From contig NZ_JACXBU010000003.1 in the NCBI RefSeq assembly GCF_014700075.1, forward strand, positions 1-64,000: a stretch of DNA of 64,000 nt, in the 5' to 3' direction. The translations under genes and the position numbers were made by a program. The notes beneath the pieces were generated by a model that was given only the letters and a program-made list of their open reading frames with translations, ran no database searches and had not been told where the DNA came from. The stretch is from Pseudomonas sp. JM0905a (lineage in GTDB: Bacteria; Pseudomonadota; Gammaproteobacteria; Pseudomonadales; Pseudomonadaceae). Below are positions 41,256 through 50,760 of the stretch, piece after piece; positions within the stretch are counted from its first letter, which is position 1; each line of letters begins with the position of its first letter.

Positions 41256-41300
41256 TTGCATACTGCAAATCCTGTAGGAAAAGCGCGTGCAACTTGCACG
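41256..41300. promoter_or_regulatory. Paired upstream activator sites B
   Basis: TTGCATACTGCAA (41256-41268) and CGTGCAACTTGCACG (41286-41300; identical to the site at 40558) again follow TGCA-N3-TGCA, with centres 31 bp apart and the same distance (79 versus 80 bp) from the sigma-54 promoter. The outer site ends 46 bp before the algB start, so the same protein might also affect algB transcription. Confidence 0.65.
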
Positions 41301-41346
41301 ATGATTCTTGGACTAACTTTCTATGACTCGGAAATGGAGCGAGATC

Positions 41347-42693
41347 ATGGAACAGGCAACCGAGAACCAGGGACGAATTCTCTTGGTGGATGACGAAGCC
41401 GCCATCCTGCGGACCTTCCGCTACTGCCTCGAAGATGAGGGCTACAGTGTTGCCACGGCGGGCGGTAAGGCCCAGGCCGAGGCGATTCTGCAACGGCAGG
41501 TGTTCGACCTGTGTTTCCTCGACTTGCGCCTGGGCGAGGACAACGGCCTGGACGTGCTGGCGCAGATGCGCGTGCAGGCTCCCTGGATGCGCGTGGTGAT
41601 CGTCACCGCGCATTCGGCGGTGGATACGGCGGTGGATGCCATGCAGGCAGGCGCCGCCGACTACCTGGTCAAACCCTGCAGCCCTGACCAGTTGCGCATG
41701 GCTGCGGCCAAGCAGCTGGAAATGTGCCAGCTCACCGCGCGCCTGGAAGCCCTGGAGGGCGAGATACGCCGCACCGGCGAAGGCCTGACCTCCGAGAGCC
41801 CGGCGATGATGACGGTGCTGGAAACTGCACGACAGGTGGCCGGCACCGACGCCAACATCCTCATCCTCGGCGAATCGGGCACGGGCAAGGGTGAGCTGGC
41901 CCGCGCCATCCACGGCTGGAGCAAGCGGGCAAAGAAATCCTTCGTCACCGTCAACTGCCCATCGCTGTCGGCCGACCTGATGGAGAGCGAGCTGTTCGGT
42001 CACAACCGCGGCGCTTTCACCGGGGCCAGCGAAAGCACCCTGGGCCGGGTCAGCCAGGCCGACGGCGGCACCCTGTTCCTCGATGAGATCGGCGACTTCC
42101 CCCTCAGCCTGCAACCCAAGCTGCTGCGCTTCATCCAGGACAAGGAATACGAGCGCGTGGGCGACCCGGTCACCCGTCATGCCGACGTGCGCATCCTCGC
42201 CGCCACCAACCTCGACCTGGAAGAGATGTCCCGCGACGGGCGCTTCCGTGAGGACCTGCTTTATCGCATCAATGTGATTGCCTTGAGCATGCCGCCGCTG
42301 CGAGAGCGCCACGAAGACATCCTCGACCTCGCCGAGCGCTTCCTCGCCCGCTTCGTTGGCGACTACGGACGCCCCGCGCGCGCCTTCAGTGAGGAGGCGA
42401 CGGCGGCGCTGCAGGGTTACCGTTGGCCGGGCAATGTGCGAGAGCTGCGCAACGTGATCGAACGCGCCAGCATCATCTGCAACCAGGAGGTGGTAGAGGT
42501 CAGCCACCTGGGGTTGGGCGACGCACCCGCCGCCAATGCGCCGCGAGTGGGCGGACCTCTGAGTCTGGAGGAACTGGAGCGGGCGCATATCGCCGGGGTG
42601 CTGGCCAGCAGCGAAACCCTGGACCAGGCCGCCCGCACCCTAGGCATCGACGCTTCGACCCTGTACCGCAAGCGAAAGCTCTACGGCCTCTGA
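41347..42693 (+). CDS. algB: Sigma-54-type response regulator AlgB
   Basis: 448 residues, one shorter than P. aeruginosa AlgB. The receiver domain carries LLVDDEAAILRTFRYCLEDEGYS and the phospho-acceptor Asp59 in FLDLRLGEDNGLDVL. The AAA+ domain has Walker A GESGTGKGE, the sigma-54 contact GAFTGA (about 222-227) and Walker B TLFLDEIGDFP. The Fis-type helix-turn-helix is at the end (LDQAARTLGIDASTLYRKRK). AlgB controls alginate and other group-behaviour genes. I start at 41347, which has GGAGCGAG upstream; another ATG lies eight codons earlier. It is 14 bp from kinB. Confidence 0.95.
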   Translation: MEQATENQGRILLVDDEAAILRTFRYCLEDEGYSVATAGGKAQAEAILQRQVFDLCFLDLRLGEDNGLDVLAQMRVQAPWMRVVIVTAHSAVDTAVDAMQAGAADYLVKPCSPDQLRMAAAKQLEMCQLTARLEALEGEIRRTGEGLTSESPAMMTVLETARQVAGTDANILILGESGTGKGELARAIHGWSKRAKKSFVTVNCPSLSADLMESELFGHNRGAFTGASESTLGRVSQADGGTLFLDEIGDFPLSLQPKLLRFIQDKEYERVGDPVTRHADVRILAATNLDLEEMSRDGRFREDLLYRINVIALSMPPLRERHEDILDLAERFLARFVGDYGRPARAFSEEATAALQGYRWPGNVRELRNVIERASIICNQEVVEVSHLGLGDAPAANAPRVGGPLSLEELERAHIAGVLASSETLDQAARTLGIDASTLYRKRKLYGL

Positions 42694-42707
42694 GCTAGGC
42701 AACGGTC

Positions 42708-44483
42708 ATGCGACTGCGCACGCGGCTGTTTCTTAGTATCTCGGCGCTGATCACCGTCGCCCTCGTGGGCCTGCTGCTGGGGCTGGTCAGCGTGACCCAG
42801 ATCGCCGACTCCCGGGAGCGGCTGATCAACCAGTCCTTCTCGACCCTCGACCTCGGCCAGCGCATGCGCCAGCACCTGGGCGACCAGATGGTCAACCTGC
42901 TGGGGGAGGAAGTGGACATCGCGGCCCTGCAGGACGCCCAGCAGAAGTTCATGGAGGCGCTGAAGGAAGGCCTGGATTCGACCTCCGACCCGCAGGCGCA
43001 CGAGTATTTCGAGAAGATTGCCGCGTCCTACCAGGTCTTCCTCGATGTCGTGCGCCAGCCTGCCAGCCTGCGCACGAGTCTGCTGGACCAGCGCGAAACC
43101 GACCGCGCCCTGGAGGCCCTGCGCGGCAACCTGACGGAGCTGCAGCGCCATTCCCTGTCCATCGTCAGGACGGCGGAAACGGCGACCCGTGACCGCGCCC
43201 AGATGATCGCCGGGCTGCTCGGACTGGTGAGCGGCGCCGTGTTGTTGATCGGCTTCATCACCGCCCAGGGCATCGCCCGTCGCTTCGGCGCGCCCATCGA
43301 CGCCCTGGCCAAGGCGGCCGACCAGGTGGGGCGCGGGGATTTCCAGGTCACCCTGCCGTTGTCGCCGGTCAACGAGATGGCTGCGCTCATCCGCCGCTTC
43401 GGCCTGATGACCGAAGCCCTGCGCATGCTCAAGGAAACCAACGTGGAGAAACTGCTGGGCGAACAACAGCGCCTGAAGGCGGTGCTCGACAGCATTGACG
43501 ATGGCTTGCTGATCCTCGATCGCCAGGGACGCATCCAGCACGCGAATCCGGTGGCCCAGCGGCAGTTGTCCTGGGAAGAGGTCCCGCACGGCCACCTCCT
43601 GTCGAAGGCACTCGGCCGACCGGAACTGGACGAGCAGGCCCAGCGCGTGCTGCGCGGCGACCCTCGGGACGACGAGCCCGAGGACCTGGTGGTCATGGCC
43701 GACGCCGAGCAGCGCCTGCTGAGCTGGCGCATGGTCCCGGTGGCGCTGGAGGACGGACGTCTGCTGGGAGGCGTGATGGTGCTGCGCGACGTGACCGAAG
43801 AGCGCGCCTTCGAACGGGTACGCAAGGAATTCGTGTTGCGCGCCTCCCACGAACTACGGACGCCGGTGACCGGCATGCAGATGGCCTTCGGGCTGCTCAA
43901 CGAGCGCCTGCGCTTCGACCCGGATAGCCGCGAGGCCGACCTGCTGACCACCGTGGACGAAGAGATGCAGCGGCTGGTGCGACTGATCAACGACCTGCTG
44001 GATTTCTCCCGCTACCAGAGCGGCGTGCAGGCCCTGAAGCGCGAACCCTGCGACCTGGAGGAGCTGCTCTGCGCCTTGCGCCAACGGTACAGCGCCCAGG
44101 CCAGCGAACGCAGCATCGAGATCGAGCTGGAACTGCACCCGCCACTGCCGCGGGTGAGGCTGGACCGCCTGCAGATCGAGCGGGCACTGGACAACCTGGT
44201 GGGCAACGCCATCCGCCACAGCCCCAACGGCGGAAACATCCGCCTGCAGGCCCGACGTCACGGCGAACGGGTGCTGGTGAGCGTGGCGGACGACGGCGAC
44301 GGCGTGCCGTACAGCCAGCAGGCGCGGATCTTCGAACCCTTCGTACAGGTCGGCCACCGCAAGGGTGGTGCCGGCCTGGGCCTGGCACTGTGCAAGGAGA
44401 TCGTGCAACTGCACGGCGGGCGCGTCGGCCTCTATTCACGGCCGGGGCAGGGGGCGCAGTTCTATATGACCTTGCCGGTGTAG
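42708..44483 (+). CDS. kinB: Sensor histidine kinase KinB
   Basis: 591 residues. A first membrane helix (LFLSISALITVALVGLLLGLVSV) is followed by the helical periplasmic KinB sensor domain (about 35-165), a second helix (MIAGLLGLVSGAVLLIGFITAQG), HAMP, a PAS domain (about 255-360), HisKA with ASHELRTPVTGMQMAFG (His at about 381) and an ATPase domain with NAIRHSPNGG and GGAGLGLALCKEIV. KinB both phosphorylates and dephosphorylates AlgB; loss favours alginate production in P. aeruginosa. It directly follows algB. In P. aeruginosa AlgB also receives phosphate from a bacteriophytochrome; no such gene is seen here. Confidence 0.95.
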   Translation: MRLRTRLFLSISALITVALVGLLLGLVSVTQIADSRERLINQSFSTLDLGQRMRQHLGDQMVNLLGEEVDIAALQDAQQKFMEALKEGLDSTSDPQAHEYFEKIAASYQVFLDVVRQPASLRTSLLDQRETDRALEALRGNLTELQRHSLSIVRTAETATRDRAQMIAGLLGLVSGAVLLIGFITAQGIARRFGAPIDALAKAADQVGRGDFQVTLPLSPVNEMAALIRRFGLMTEALRMLKETNVEKLLGEQQRLKAVLDSIDDGLLILDRQGRIQHANPVAQRQLSWEEVPHGHLLSKALGRPELDEQAQRVLRGDPRDDEPEDLVVMADAEQRLLSWRMVPVALEDGRLLGGVMVLRDVTEERAFERVRKEFVLRASHELRTPVTGMQMAFGLLNERLRFDPDSREADLLTTVDEEMQRLVRLINDLLDFSRYQSGVQALKREPCDLEELLCALRQRYSAQASERSIEIELELHPPLPRVRLDRLQIERALDNLVGNAIRHSPNGGNIRLQARRHGERVLVSVADDGDGVPYSQQARIFEPFVQVGHRKGGAGLGLALCKEIVQLHGGRVGLYSRPGQGAQFYMTLPV

Positions 44484-44933
44484 GGGATCCTTGGAGCCAC
44501 CCTACAAAACTATCCAGGTTTTCGCGCTAGCCCGCTCCCTCTCACCCCCGCCCCCTCTCCCAGAGGTAGAGGGGTGACTCGCGTCGGCGAGAGTCAATTC
44601 ATCCTGAAGCAACCAGCGCCCTGAAACCTGGCAGAAGCGGTGGGGCGGCAACTTCGCCCCTTCAAGAGGCCGAGCGGAATCGTTGCAGAGGGGGACGAGC
44701 GGCATGGATGGCCCCTTTCGCCGTGCCCCCCGGCGCAACGATGGAGCGAGGGAAGTCCGGCGAAGCCGGACCCGGATACAGGGGCAAGTTTTTTGGTTCC
44801 TTTTCAACGACTGGAAAGGGACTCGCCTGGGAAGGCGAAACCAGAAATATCCGCGGAACTCGGCAAGCGGCTTGGCTCAGGACTTTCCAGCAGCGCTCAA
44901 CGCAGACCGGGCGAATGAATTCGCCCCTACGGC
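44484..44933. other. 450-bp intergenic region between kinB and ampDh2
   Basis: It holds a partial CCCTCACCCC repeat (44537-44583: CCCTCTCACCCCCGCCCCCT, then GAGGGGTGACTCGCG), a Pseudomonas-type sequence around 44750-44850 (CGAAGCCGGACCCGGATACA, GGTTCCTTTTCAACGACTGG) that I have seen repeated near other genes and translates into Pro/Arg-rich frames, and a half copy of the GAATTCATTCGCC repeat (44909-44930). I see no gene. Confidence 0.55.
44909..44930. repeat. GAATTCATTCGCC repeat, right half only
   Basis: GGGCGAATGAATTCGCCCCTAC equals the right end of the other copies; no left end is found within 150 bp. It is therefore a truncated or solo half-element, abutting the end of the ampDh2 gene. 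Confidence 0.7.
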
Positions 44934-45713
44934 TCAGTGCCGCATCCCATTGAGCACCAGCAGCAACGCGGCGGTCTCGGCGTCGGGCTGGCCGTCGAAC
45001 AGCTTCTGCCGGTACTTCATCTGGAAGGCGGCGATGACGTTGCGGGTTTCCTTGTCCAGCACGCCGGTCTGCGGCGTGGAGTACCCCTGGCGCACCAACT
45101 GCTGCTGGAACCAGCCGACGGTGGGCAGGGCCACGGCAAAGCGTGCCTGCTCACGGGCCACCGCGTTGGCATCCGGCCAGGGCACCAGGCCGGCGTCGGC
45201 CAGGCGCTTCCAGGGGAACAGCGGGCCCGGATCGACCTTGCGCTGGGGGGCGATGTCGCTGTGGCCGATGATGCTGCCCGGCGGCAGGTTGTGGCGCTGG
45301 ACGATGTCCTTGAGGAGAAGGATCAGGGCGTCGATCTGCTCGTCGCTGAAGGGCTGGTAGACCCGGCCGCCCGGAGCATCGCGATAGCCGTCGTTGACCA
45401 GTTCGATTCCAATGGTGCTAGCGTTCAACCAGGTGCGGCCCTGCCATTCGCTTTCCCCGGCATGCCAGGCGCGGCGGGTTTCGTCCACCAGGCGATAGAT
45501 CTTCGCCGGGTGGTCGCCAATCAGGTAATGGCTGCTGACGCCGTCACGGGTCAGTAGGCGCAGGGAGCGCTCCATATCAGTGGAGGTGTAGTGCAGCACC
45601 ACGTACTGCACGCGGCTGCTCTGGCTCACCGAGCGCTGGCTGTCGTCGATTTGCAGACCGCCTGCACAGCCACCGAGTAGCAGCAAGGCGAGACTTAGAA
45701 CGAAGGTCTTCAT
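44934..45713 (-). CDS. ampDh2: N-acetylmuramoyl-L-alanine amidase AmpDh2, lipoprotein
   Basis: 259 residues. The N-terminus is a lipoprotein signal (SLALLLLGGCAGG, lipobox Cys near residue 16). The amidase_2 domain carries the zinc ligands of the family: VVLHYTST with the first His, and GHSDIAPQRKVDPGPLFPW with the second His and Asp. A C-terminal peptidoglycan-binding helical domain follows. The periplasmic, outer-membrane-anchored enzyme trims peptidoglycan and in P. aeruginosa feeds AmpC induction. It starts at ATG 45713 and overlaps the upstream marC-family gene by 4 bp, so the two are co-translated. Confidence 0.92.
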   Translation of the reverse strand: MKTFVLSLALLLLGGCAGGLQIDDSQRSVSQSSRVQYVVLHYTSTDMERSLRLLTRDGVSSHYLIGDHPAKIYRLVDETRRAWHAGESEWQGRTWLNASTIGIELVNDGYRDAPGGRVYQPFSDEQIDALILLLKDIVQRHNLPPGSIIGHSDIAPQRKVDPGPLFPWKRLADAGLVPWPDANAVAREQARFAVALPTVGWFQQQLVRQGYSTPQTGVLDKETRNVIAAFQMKYRQKLFDGQPDAETAALLLVLNGMRH

Positions 45714-46303
45714 GGGGTCAGGTGCAGGACGCTTTGCAGGTTGTCGAGCAGCATGTCGACGCTGAGCATGATCAGCAGCATACCGGTCAGACGCTCCACG
45801 GCCATCAGGCCGCGATCGCCGAGAAAGCGCTGCAGAAACGCGGCCTGCAGCAGGATCAGGGCAGTGCAAGCCCAGGCCAGGATCACCGCGACATAGAGCT
45901 CCCAAAGCTCGCCCTGGTGGGTGTTGCGCAGGGTCATCAGCACGGCGAGGGCCGAGGGGCCGGCCACGGCCGGGGTGGCCAGGGGCACCAGCATCGGCTC
46001 GCCACCGGGCAGGTCGCCGAGCACGCCTTCCGGACGCGGGAAGATCAGGCGCAGGGCGATGATGAACAGGATGATGCCGCCGGCGATGGCGATGGACTCT
46101 CGCGACAGGCCCAGCCCGCTGAGGATCTTGTCGCCGAAGGTGAGGAACAGCAGGAGCAGGGCGAGGGCGAACAGCAACTCGCGCAGCGCCACCTTGAGAC
46201 GGCGCTCGGGGGCCACGCCCTTGAGGGCAGCGATGAAGATGGCGATGTTGCCGAAGGGGTCGGTGACCAGAAAGATCAGTACGGCAATGCCGAGGATTTC
46301 CAT
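45710..46303 (-). CDS. MarC/YhgN-family integral membrane protein
   Basis: 197 residues with six hydrophobic helices and the MarC-family pattern: FLVTDPFGNIAIFIAALKGV near residue 10, LSRESIAIAGGIILFIIALRLIF in the middle and PLATPAVAGPSALAVLMTL. Function unknown; despite the historic name, no multiple antibiotic resistance role has held up. The ATG at 46303 (MEILGIAVLIF) is used because the frame upstream has no helix. It overlaps ampDh2 by 4 bp, so both are expressed together. Confidence 0.85.
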   Translation of the reverse strand: MEILGIAVLIFLVTDPFGNIAIFIAALKGVAPERRLKVALRELLFALALLLLFLTFGDKILSGLGLSRESIAIAGGIILFIIALRLIFPRPEGVLGDLPGGEPMLVPLATPAVAGPSALAVLMTLRNTHQGELWELYVAVILAWACTALILLQAAFLQRFLGDRGLMAVERLTGMLLIMLSVDMLLDNLQSVLHLTP

Positions 46304-46562
46304 GGGGGGCTCCCCTGTACCAATGGGCAGAAGTGTAATGGGCGGTTGCGCTGGCGTCTGCGCGCAGTCCCCGGGGCGGATGGTGAAGCTGTTGCGAAAT
46401 CTTCCCCGCACGCGGGCCCCGGGAGAAAAAGGGCGCGAATTATAGCCGAATGCTGCTGGGGTTATCGGACATGGGGCCTACAGGCCAGGATGAACGGCGA
46501 GTTGGAAATGGCCGCCGCAGGTAATGTTGTAGGGAAGGGAAACCTCGCCGAGGAAGACCGAC

Positions 46563-47981
46563 ATGCGCCGCGCGCTGCTCTGGTTGAAGCAGGATCTCAG
46601 GCTCGATGACCACCCGGCGCTCCAGGCGGCGCTCCAGGCTGATCGCCTGTTGCCTCTCTACGTCTTCGATCCCGCCTTGCTTCGCCCTTCGCCGTTCGGC
46701 CCGCGTCGACTCGGCGTACATCGCGCGCGCTTCCTGCTGGAAAGCCTGGCGGCGCTGGATGCTGGCCTGCGCCAGCACGGCTCGCGGTTGATGGTGGCGC
46801 AGGGCCATGCCGAACTGGTGATCCCCACTCTGGTGGAGCACCTTGGCCTGGATGAGGTGCTGACCCTGGAAGAGATGGCTCCCTACGAGCGCGACGAGCT
46901 GCGCCGGGTGCGCCATACCCTGGGTGTGCAACTGACCGAGCTGCAGGGCAATAACCTGCTGCGCGAGGAAGAGCTGCCCCGTCCTCTGAACGAGCTGCCT
47001 TCGGTCTTCAATCAATTCCGCGAGCTGCTGGAAGTGCGCCTGCATGTCTTTCAGCCACGCCCCATCCCCCAGAACCTGCCACCGCTGCCCAGTGGCGCAG
47101 CCAGCCTGATAGAGCCACTGCCGACCCTGTCCCGGCTGGGTCTAGGCGAACCCCTGGGGGTGCCGTCCACCGCCTTTCCGTTCGCAGGCGGCGAACCTGC
47201 GGCCCTGGCGCGGCTACGCGATTACCTGTGGGAAACCCAGGGCGTGCATCAGTACCAGGAGTCGCGCAATGGCATGATCGGCAGCGAGTACTCGTCCAAG
47301 CTGTCGCCCTGGCTGGCTAACGGCAGCCTGTCGCCACGCCGCGTAGCCGCCGAGCTGCACCGCCTGGAAGCGCAGCACGGCCGTAACGAGTCCACCCAGC
47401 AATTGCGGATGGAATTGCTGTGGCGCGAGTTTTTCCGCTGGACGCTGCTGCGCTACGGCAGCGCCCTGTTCCGCGCGGATGGTCTGAAAGCCACCGCTCG
47501 GGCGCCGAAGACCCTCGATGAGCGCTACTTGCATTGGTGCAACGGACGCACCGGCATGCCGCTGGTGGACGCCAACATGCGCGAACTGATGGCGACCGGC
47601 TGGATGTCCAGTCGCGGCCGCCAGATAGTCGCCGCCTACCTGGTCAACGACCTGCAGCAGGACTGGCGCTACGGCGCGGCCTGGTTCGAAGAACACCTGC
47701 TGGACTACGACCCGGCGAGCAACTGGGGCAACTGGGCCTACCTCGCCGGCGTCGCCAGCGACCCGCAACGCGCACTGGCCTTCAATGCCCTGCGCCAGGC
47801 TCGCCAGTACGATCCGGAGGCGACCTATGTCAGCCTCTGGCTACCGGAGCTGCGCGGCCTGCCGGTTGAACAGCGGCACACCCCGTTCATGCTCAGCGAA
47901 CTCCAGTTCGCCGGGCTCGACTACCCGCGCCTGGAGCACATTCCGGAAAACTGGAAGCCCTATATCTCCAGCGCGGCCTGA
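46563..47981 (+). CDS. Cryptochrome-DASH / photolyase family protein
   Basis: 472 residues. The N-terminal photolyase domain (ALLWLKQDLRLDDHPALQAAL) and the C-terminal FAD domain are complete. The FAD region has the DASH-type YQESRNGMIGSEYSSKLSPWLANGSLSPRRVAAEL, then MRELMATGWMSSRGRQIVAAYLVNDLQQDWRYGAAWFEEHLLDYDPASNWGNWAYLAGV. DASH proteins repair cyclobutane dimers in single-stranded DNA and may sense blue light. The classical P. aeruginosa phrB is elsewhere in that genome, so this gene is an insertion relative to the expected order. Its stop is 4 bp from the end of the convergent dgcH gene. Confidence 0.88.
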   Translation: MRRALLWLKQDLRLDDHPALQAALQADRLLPLYVFDPALLRPSPFGPRRLGVHRARFLLESLAALDAGLRQHGSRLMVAQGHAELVIPTLVEHLGLDEVLTLEEMAPYERDELRRVRHTLGVQLTELQGNNLLREEELPRPLNELPSVFNQFRELLEVRLHVFQPRPIPQNLPPLPSGAASLIEPLPTLSRLGLGEPLGVPSTAFPFAGGEPAALARLRDYLWETQGVHQYQESRNGMIGSEYSSKLSPWLANGSLSPRRVAAELHRLEAQHGRNESTQQLRMELLWREFFRWTLLRYGSALFRADGLKATARAPKTLDERYLHWCNGRTGMPLVDANMRELMATGWMSSRGRQIVAAYLVNDLQQDWRYGAAWFEEHLLDYDPASNWGNWAYLAGVASDPQRALAFNALRQARQYDPEATYVSLWLPELRGLPVEQRHTPFMLSELQFAGLDYPRLEHIPENWKPYISSAA

Positions 47982-47985
47982 GGGT

Positions 47986-49869
47986 TCAGACCGGCTGAGG
48001 TGCGCCCTGCGCGCCGGATTCGCCACGTCCGGAAGGCTGCACCAGCGCCAGCTCGACGCGATTGCGCCCCTCGTGCTTGGCCCGATAGAGCGCCTGGTCG
48101 GCACGCTGGAAGGCGACATCACTGGGCTCACCGGCCATCAAGGTCGTCAGCCCGGCGGAGAGGGTGATCGACACGCGCTCACCCTTGAAGTGGAAGGGGC
48201 AGGCTTCGATGGCCGCACGCAGGTTTTCCAGCAATTGCTTGCCGCCTTCCACGGGAGTGGAGGGCAATAGCAGGACGAACTCCTCACCCCCGAAGCGGGC
48301 GATGAAGTCGGTCTTGCGCAGGCGCCGGGCGAGTTCACCGGCGATGATCTTCAACACCTTGTCGCCGGCCAGGTGGCCGAAGCCATCGTTGATGCGCTTG
48401 AAGTGGTCGATATCGATCACCGCCAGCAGCAGGTCGCCGCCGTAGCGCTGCTGCCGAGCCTGTTCGATCTCCAGGCGCTCGTTCCAGGCAGCGCGGTTGG
48501 GCAGACCCGTCAGGGGGTCCTGCAGCGCCTTCTGGCGCTGGACCTCAAGGTTGTCGTGGAAGACCTTGGCTTCATCCTCCATGGTCGCCACCCGTGCCAT
48601 CAATGCCTGCAAGCGCTCGCCCACTTCCTGCTCGCGGGCCGAGCGCTGCTGCTGGTAGCGGTTCATGGTGTCGAGCAGGCCGTCGAGGCGATGCTCCAGG
48701 CTCTGCTTCAGATGGTCGAGGTCGGTGGCGTCCTGCACGCTGGCCTGCAGGCCACTGACGTGTTCGCGCAGCTGGTCGTCCAGGGCGCGGGCGCTGTCCA
48801 GCGACTCGGCATAACCTTCCTGGGCGGCGCTGAGGTGTTCGAGGAACAGCGTCAAGCGCTGGTTGAGCTGTTTCAGGTAGCCGGCGAACTCGCGGTGGCC
48901 ATTGTCGGTTACCGCCAGCACCAGCACGCCGAAGTCATCCAGCACCGGCACCAGTTCGTACCAGTTGAGCCCACCCTCCAGGCGCTGACGCAGCATTGCT
49001 GCCTGAGGTTGGTGGTGTTCGGGCAGGTCCAGCTCATCCAGCAGTGAACGCAGGCTGTCGGCCACATGGGGAGCGATGGCGCTGTAGCCAGGTTCTGGCT
49101 GGGCCGGCAGGGCGTACTCGGGGTCGCCCTCGCCGGTCAGGATGGAGGCAGCCAGCGGCAGGCTGTCGAGGGTGCTGCTGCGCGCCGGGGCAGCCGAGGC
49201 GGGCGCGGCTAGCGCGGGCTCGACGGGCGCTGTCAGCGGTCGGGTAGAGGCAGGCTCTGCTTCGGTCGGCGGGCGGTGATCAACGGGCTCGGGCAGGGCG
49301 TCTGCCTGGGGAGCAGGCGCGGCTTCGGCCGAAGGCTCGTCACGTCCGTTGCCGAACAGACGCTGCAGCAGGCCGGGCCTGGCGACCGTCACGTCTTCAT
49401 TGGTAAGCGCCTGCAGTGCCTGGCCCTGGAGCACACCCAGCTCGGCCAGCACTGCCGGCAGCTCGCGGGACTGGCGCGCACGTTCGTCGATGCGTTTGGC
49501 GAACTGTTTTAGGCCCTTGCGCACTTCCCGGGGCAAGTCGAGGGCGAGCAGGTGGCTGGTGATACCGGTCAGGGCGCTGACGTTCTGTTCAACGCGTTGC
49601 TGGCGGCGTTGCTCGGAGTCCAGCACGGCCTTTTCCAGGCGCGGAATCAGGGCCGCGAGGCCGGCATCCATCTGCTCGCCGCGGATGATTTCGCGCAGCT
49701 CCTGCATGCACTGGTCGACCGCCTTGTCGGAGCCCTCGGCCGCCAGGGAGCTGCGCACCAGGCCGCGACGCAACAGGTCGAGACGGGCATCCCAGCGCCT
49801 TTCCAGCTTCTCCTGCTGTTCAAGGTTTTCCAGGTATTTGGTTTTCCAGCGCTGGGCGTCGTCGCTCAT
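47986..49869 (-). CDS. dgcH: Diguanylate cyclase DgcH
   Basis: 627 residues with no signal peptide or membrane segments. The long N-terminal part is helical and coiled-coil-prone (about residues 1-450, with a Pro/Ala-rich linker near 175-250). The C-terminal GGDEF domain is active-looking: [16 protein letters not shown] with an RKTD inhibitory site five residues before GGEEF. It corresponds to the P. aeruginosa cyclase downstream of dsbA. It overlaps the upstream exonuclease/phosphatase-family gene by 4 bp and belongs to the dsbA operon. Confidence 0.92.
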   Translation of the reverse strand: MSDDAQRWKTKYLENLEQQEKLERRWDARLDLLRRGLVRSSLAAEGSDKAVDQCMQELREIIRGEQMDAGLAALIPRLEKAVLDSEQRRQQRVEQNVSALTGITSHLLALDLPREVRKGLKQFAKRIDERARQSRELPAVLAELGVLQGQALQALTNEDVTVARPGLLQRLFGNGRDEPSAEAAPAPQADALPEPVDHRPPTEAEPASTRPLTAPVEPALAAPASAAPARSSTLDSLPLAASILTGEGDPEYALPAQPEPGYSAIAPHVADSLRSLLDELDLPEHHQPQAAMLRQRLEGGLNWYELVPVLDDFGVLVLAVTDNGHREFAGYLKQLNQRLTLFLEHLSAAQEGYAESLDSARALDDQLREHVSGLQASVQDATDLDHLKQSLEHRLDGLLDTMNRYQQQRSAREQEVGERLQALMARVATMEDEAKVFHDNLEVQRQKALQDPLTGLPNRAAWNERLEIEQARQQRYGGDLLLAVIDIDHFKRINDGFGHLAGDKVLKIIAGELARRLRKTDFIARFGGEEFVLLLPSTPVEGGKQLLENLRAAIEACPFHFKGERVSITLSAGLTTLMAGEPSDVAFQRADQALYRAKHEGRNRVELALVQPSGRGESGAQGAPQPV

Positions 49870-50744
49870 GCAGGGATTCCGCGCTTGGGTTGGCTGAGGG
49901 CAAGGGGCAGGTCGGCCTGAAGCTCGACCGGCAAGCGGATGTCTACGGCCACGGGCAGGTGATCGGATATGGGCTGGCTGAGCACCGCCACCCGCTCCAA
50001 GGTCAGGCTGGGGCTGAGCAGGATGTGGTCGAGACAGCGCTGTGGTCGCCAGCTGGGAAAGGTCGCTTCGACCTGCGGGGCCAGGAGGCCGAGGTCGCGC
50101 AGGGGCGAGCGCTCCAGCAGGTCGTTGGCGTGGGTGTTCATGTCACCCATCAGCACCAGGTGGCGATAGCCGGCCACCAACTCGCGGATGTACGCCAGTT
50201 GGCGAGTGCGGGTACGGGCGCCGAGGGACAGGTGCATCATCACCACGGCGAGGGCGGCGGAACCCTTGCCGAAGCGCATCAGGATCGCGCCGCGACCGGG
50301 CGGGCCCGGCAGGGGATGGTCTTCCAGCAGGCTGGGTTGCAGGCGGCTGAGCAGGCCATTGCTGTGCTGGGCGATGCGCCCGAGATTGCGATTGAGCTGC
50401 TGGTACCAGTAGGGGAAGTCGCCAAGCTGGGCGAGATGTTCGACCTGGTTGATGAAGCCGGAGCGGATGCTGCCGCCGTCGGCTTCCTGCAGGGCGACCA
50501 GATCGTAGTCGCCGAGCAGGCTGCCAATGCGCTGGAGATTTCCGGCGCGGCCGGTGTGCGGCAGCAGGTGCTGCCAGCCACGGGTCAGGTAGTGATGGTA
50601 CCGCTCAGTGCTGATGCCAACCTGGATATTGAAGCTGAGCAAGCGCAGGCGGCCATCGGCGGGCAGCCCGCCCCTGTCGCAATGGGGGTTCACCCGTGCA
50701 TCGCACGAGCTCGCCGCCCGCTCACCCACCCAGCGTCGCAGCAT
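49866..50744 (-). CDS. Endonuclease/exonuclease/phosphatase family protein
   Basis: 292 residues of the EEP superfamily: the first strand [13 protein letters not shown], the catalytic Glu in [28 protein letters not shown] with the catalytic Asp and Asn, and the terminal [13 protein letters not shown] carrying the His. Members cleave nucleic acids or phosphoesters; the specific substrate is unknown. The start at ATG 50744 lies 16 bp after the dsbA stop and has a weak SD, so translation is probably coupled. The product lacks an obvious signal peptide. Confidence 0.85.
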   Translation of the reverse strand: MLRRWVGERAASSCDARVNPHCDRGGLPADGRLRLLSFNIQVGISTERYHHYLTRGWQHLLPHTGRAGNLQRIGSLLGDYDLVALQEADGGSIRSGFINQVEHLAQLGDFPYWYQQLNRNLGRIAQHSNGLLSRLQPSLLEDHPLPGPPGRGAILMRFGKGSAALAVVMMHLSLGARTRTRQLAYIRELVAGYRHLVLMGDMNTHANDLLERSPLRDLGLLAPQVEATFPSWRPQRCLDHILLSPSLTLERVAVLSQPISDHLPVAVDIRLPVELQADLPLALSQPKRGIPA

Positions 50745-50760
50745 CGGGCGAATGCGCCGC

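Noticed and set aside
40400-41300. Similar peptide SCKLHALFL with a following LQ-ASV segment translated on the minus strand at both sigma-54 modules
   Set aside because: The similarity comes from the duplicated DNA sites (CGTGCAACTTGCACG and TTGCATnCTGCAA), not from a conserved protein; the frames lack starts and are interrupted differently.
44640-44918. 92-codon Pro/Arg-rich frame between kinB and ampDh2
   Set aside because: It lies in repeat-like intergenic DNA and has no SD; similar frames appear by chance in this repeated sequence in Pseudomonas.
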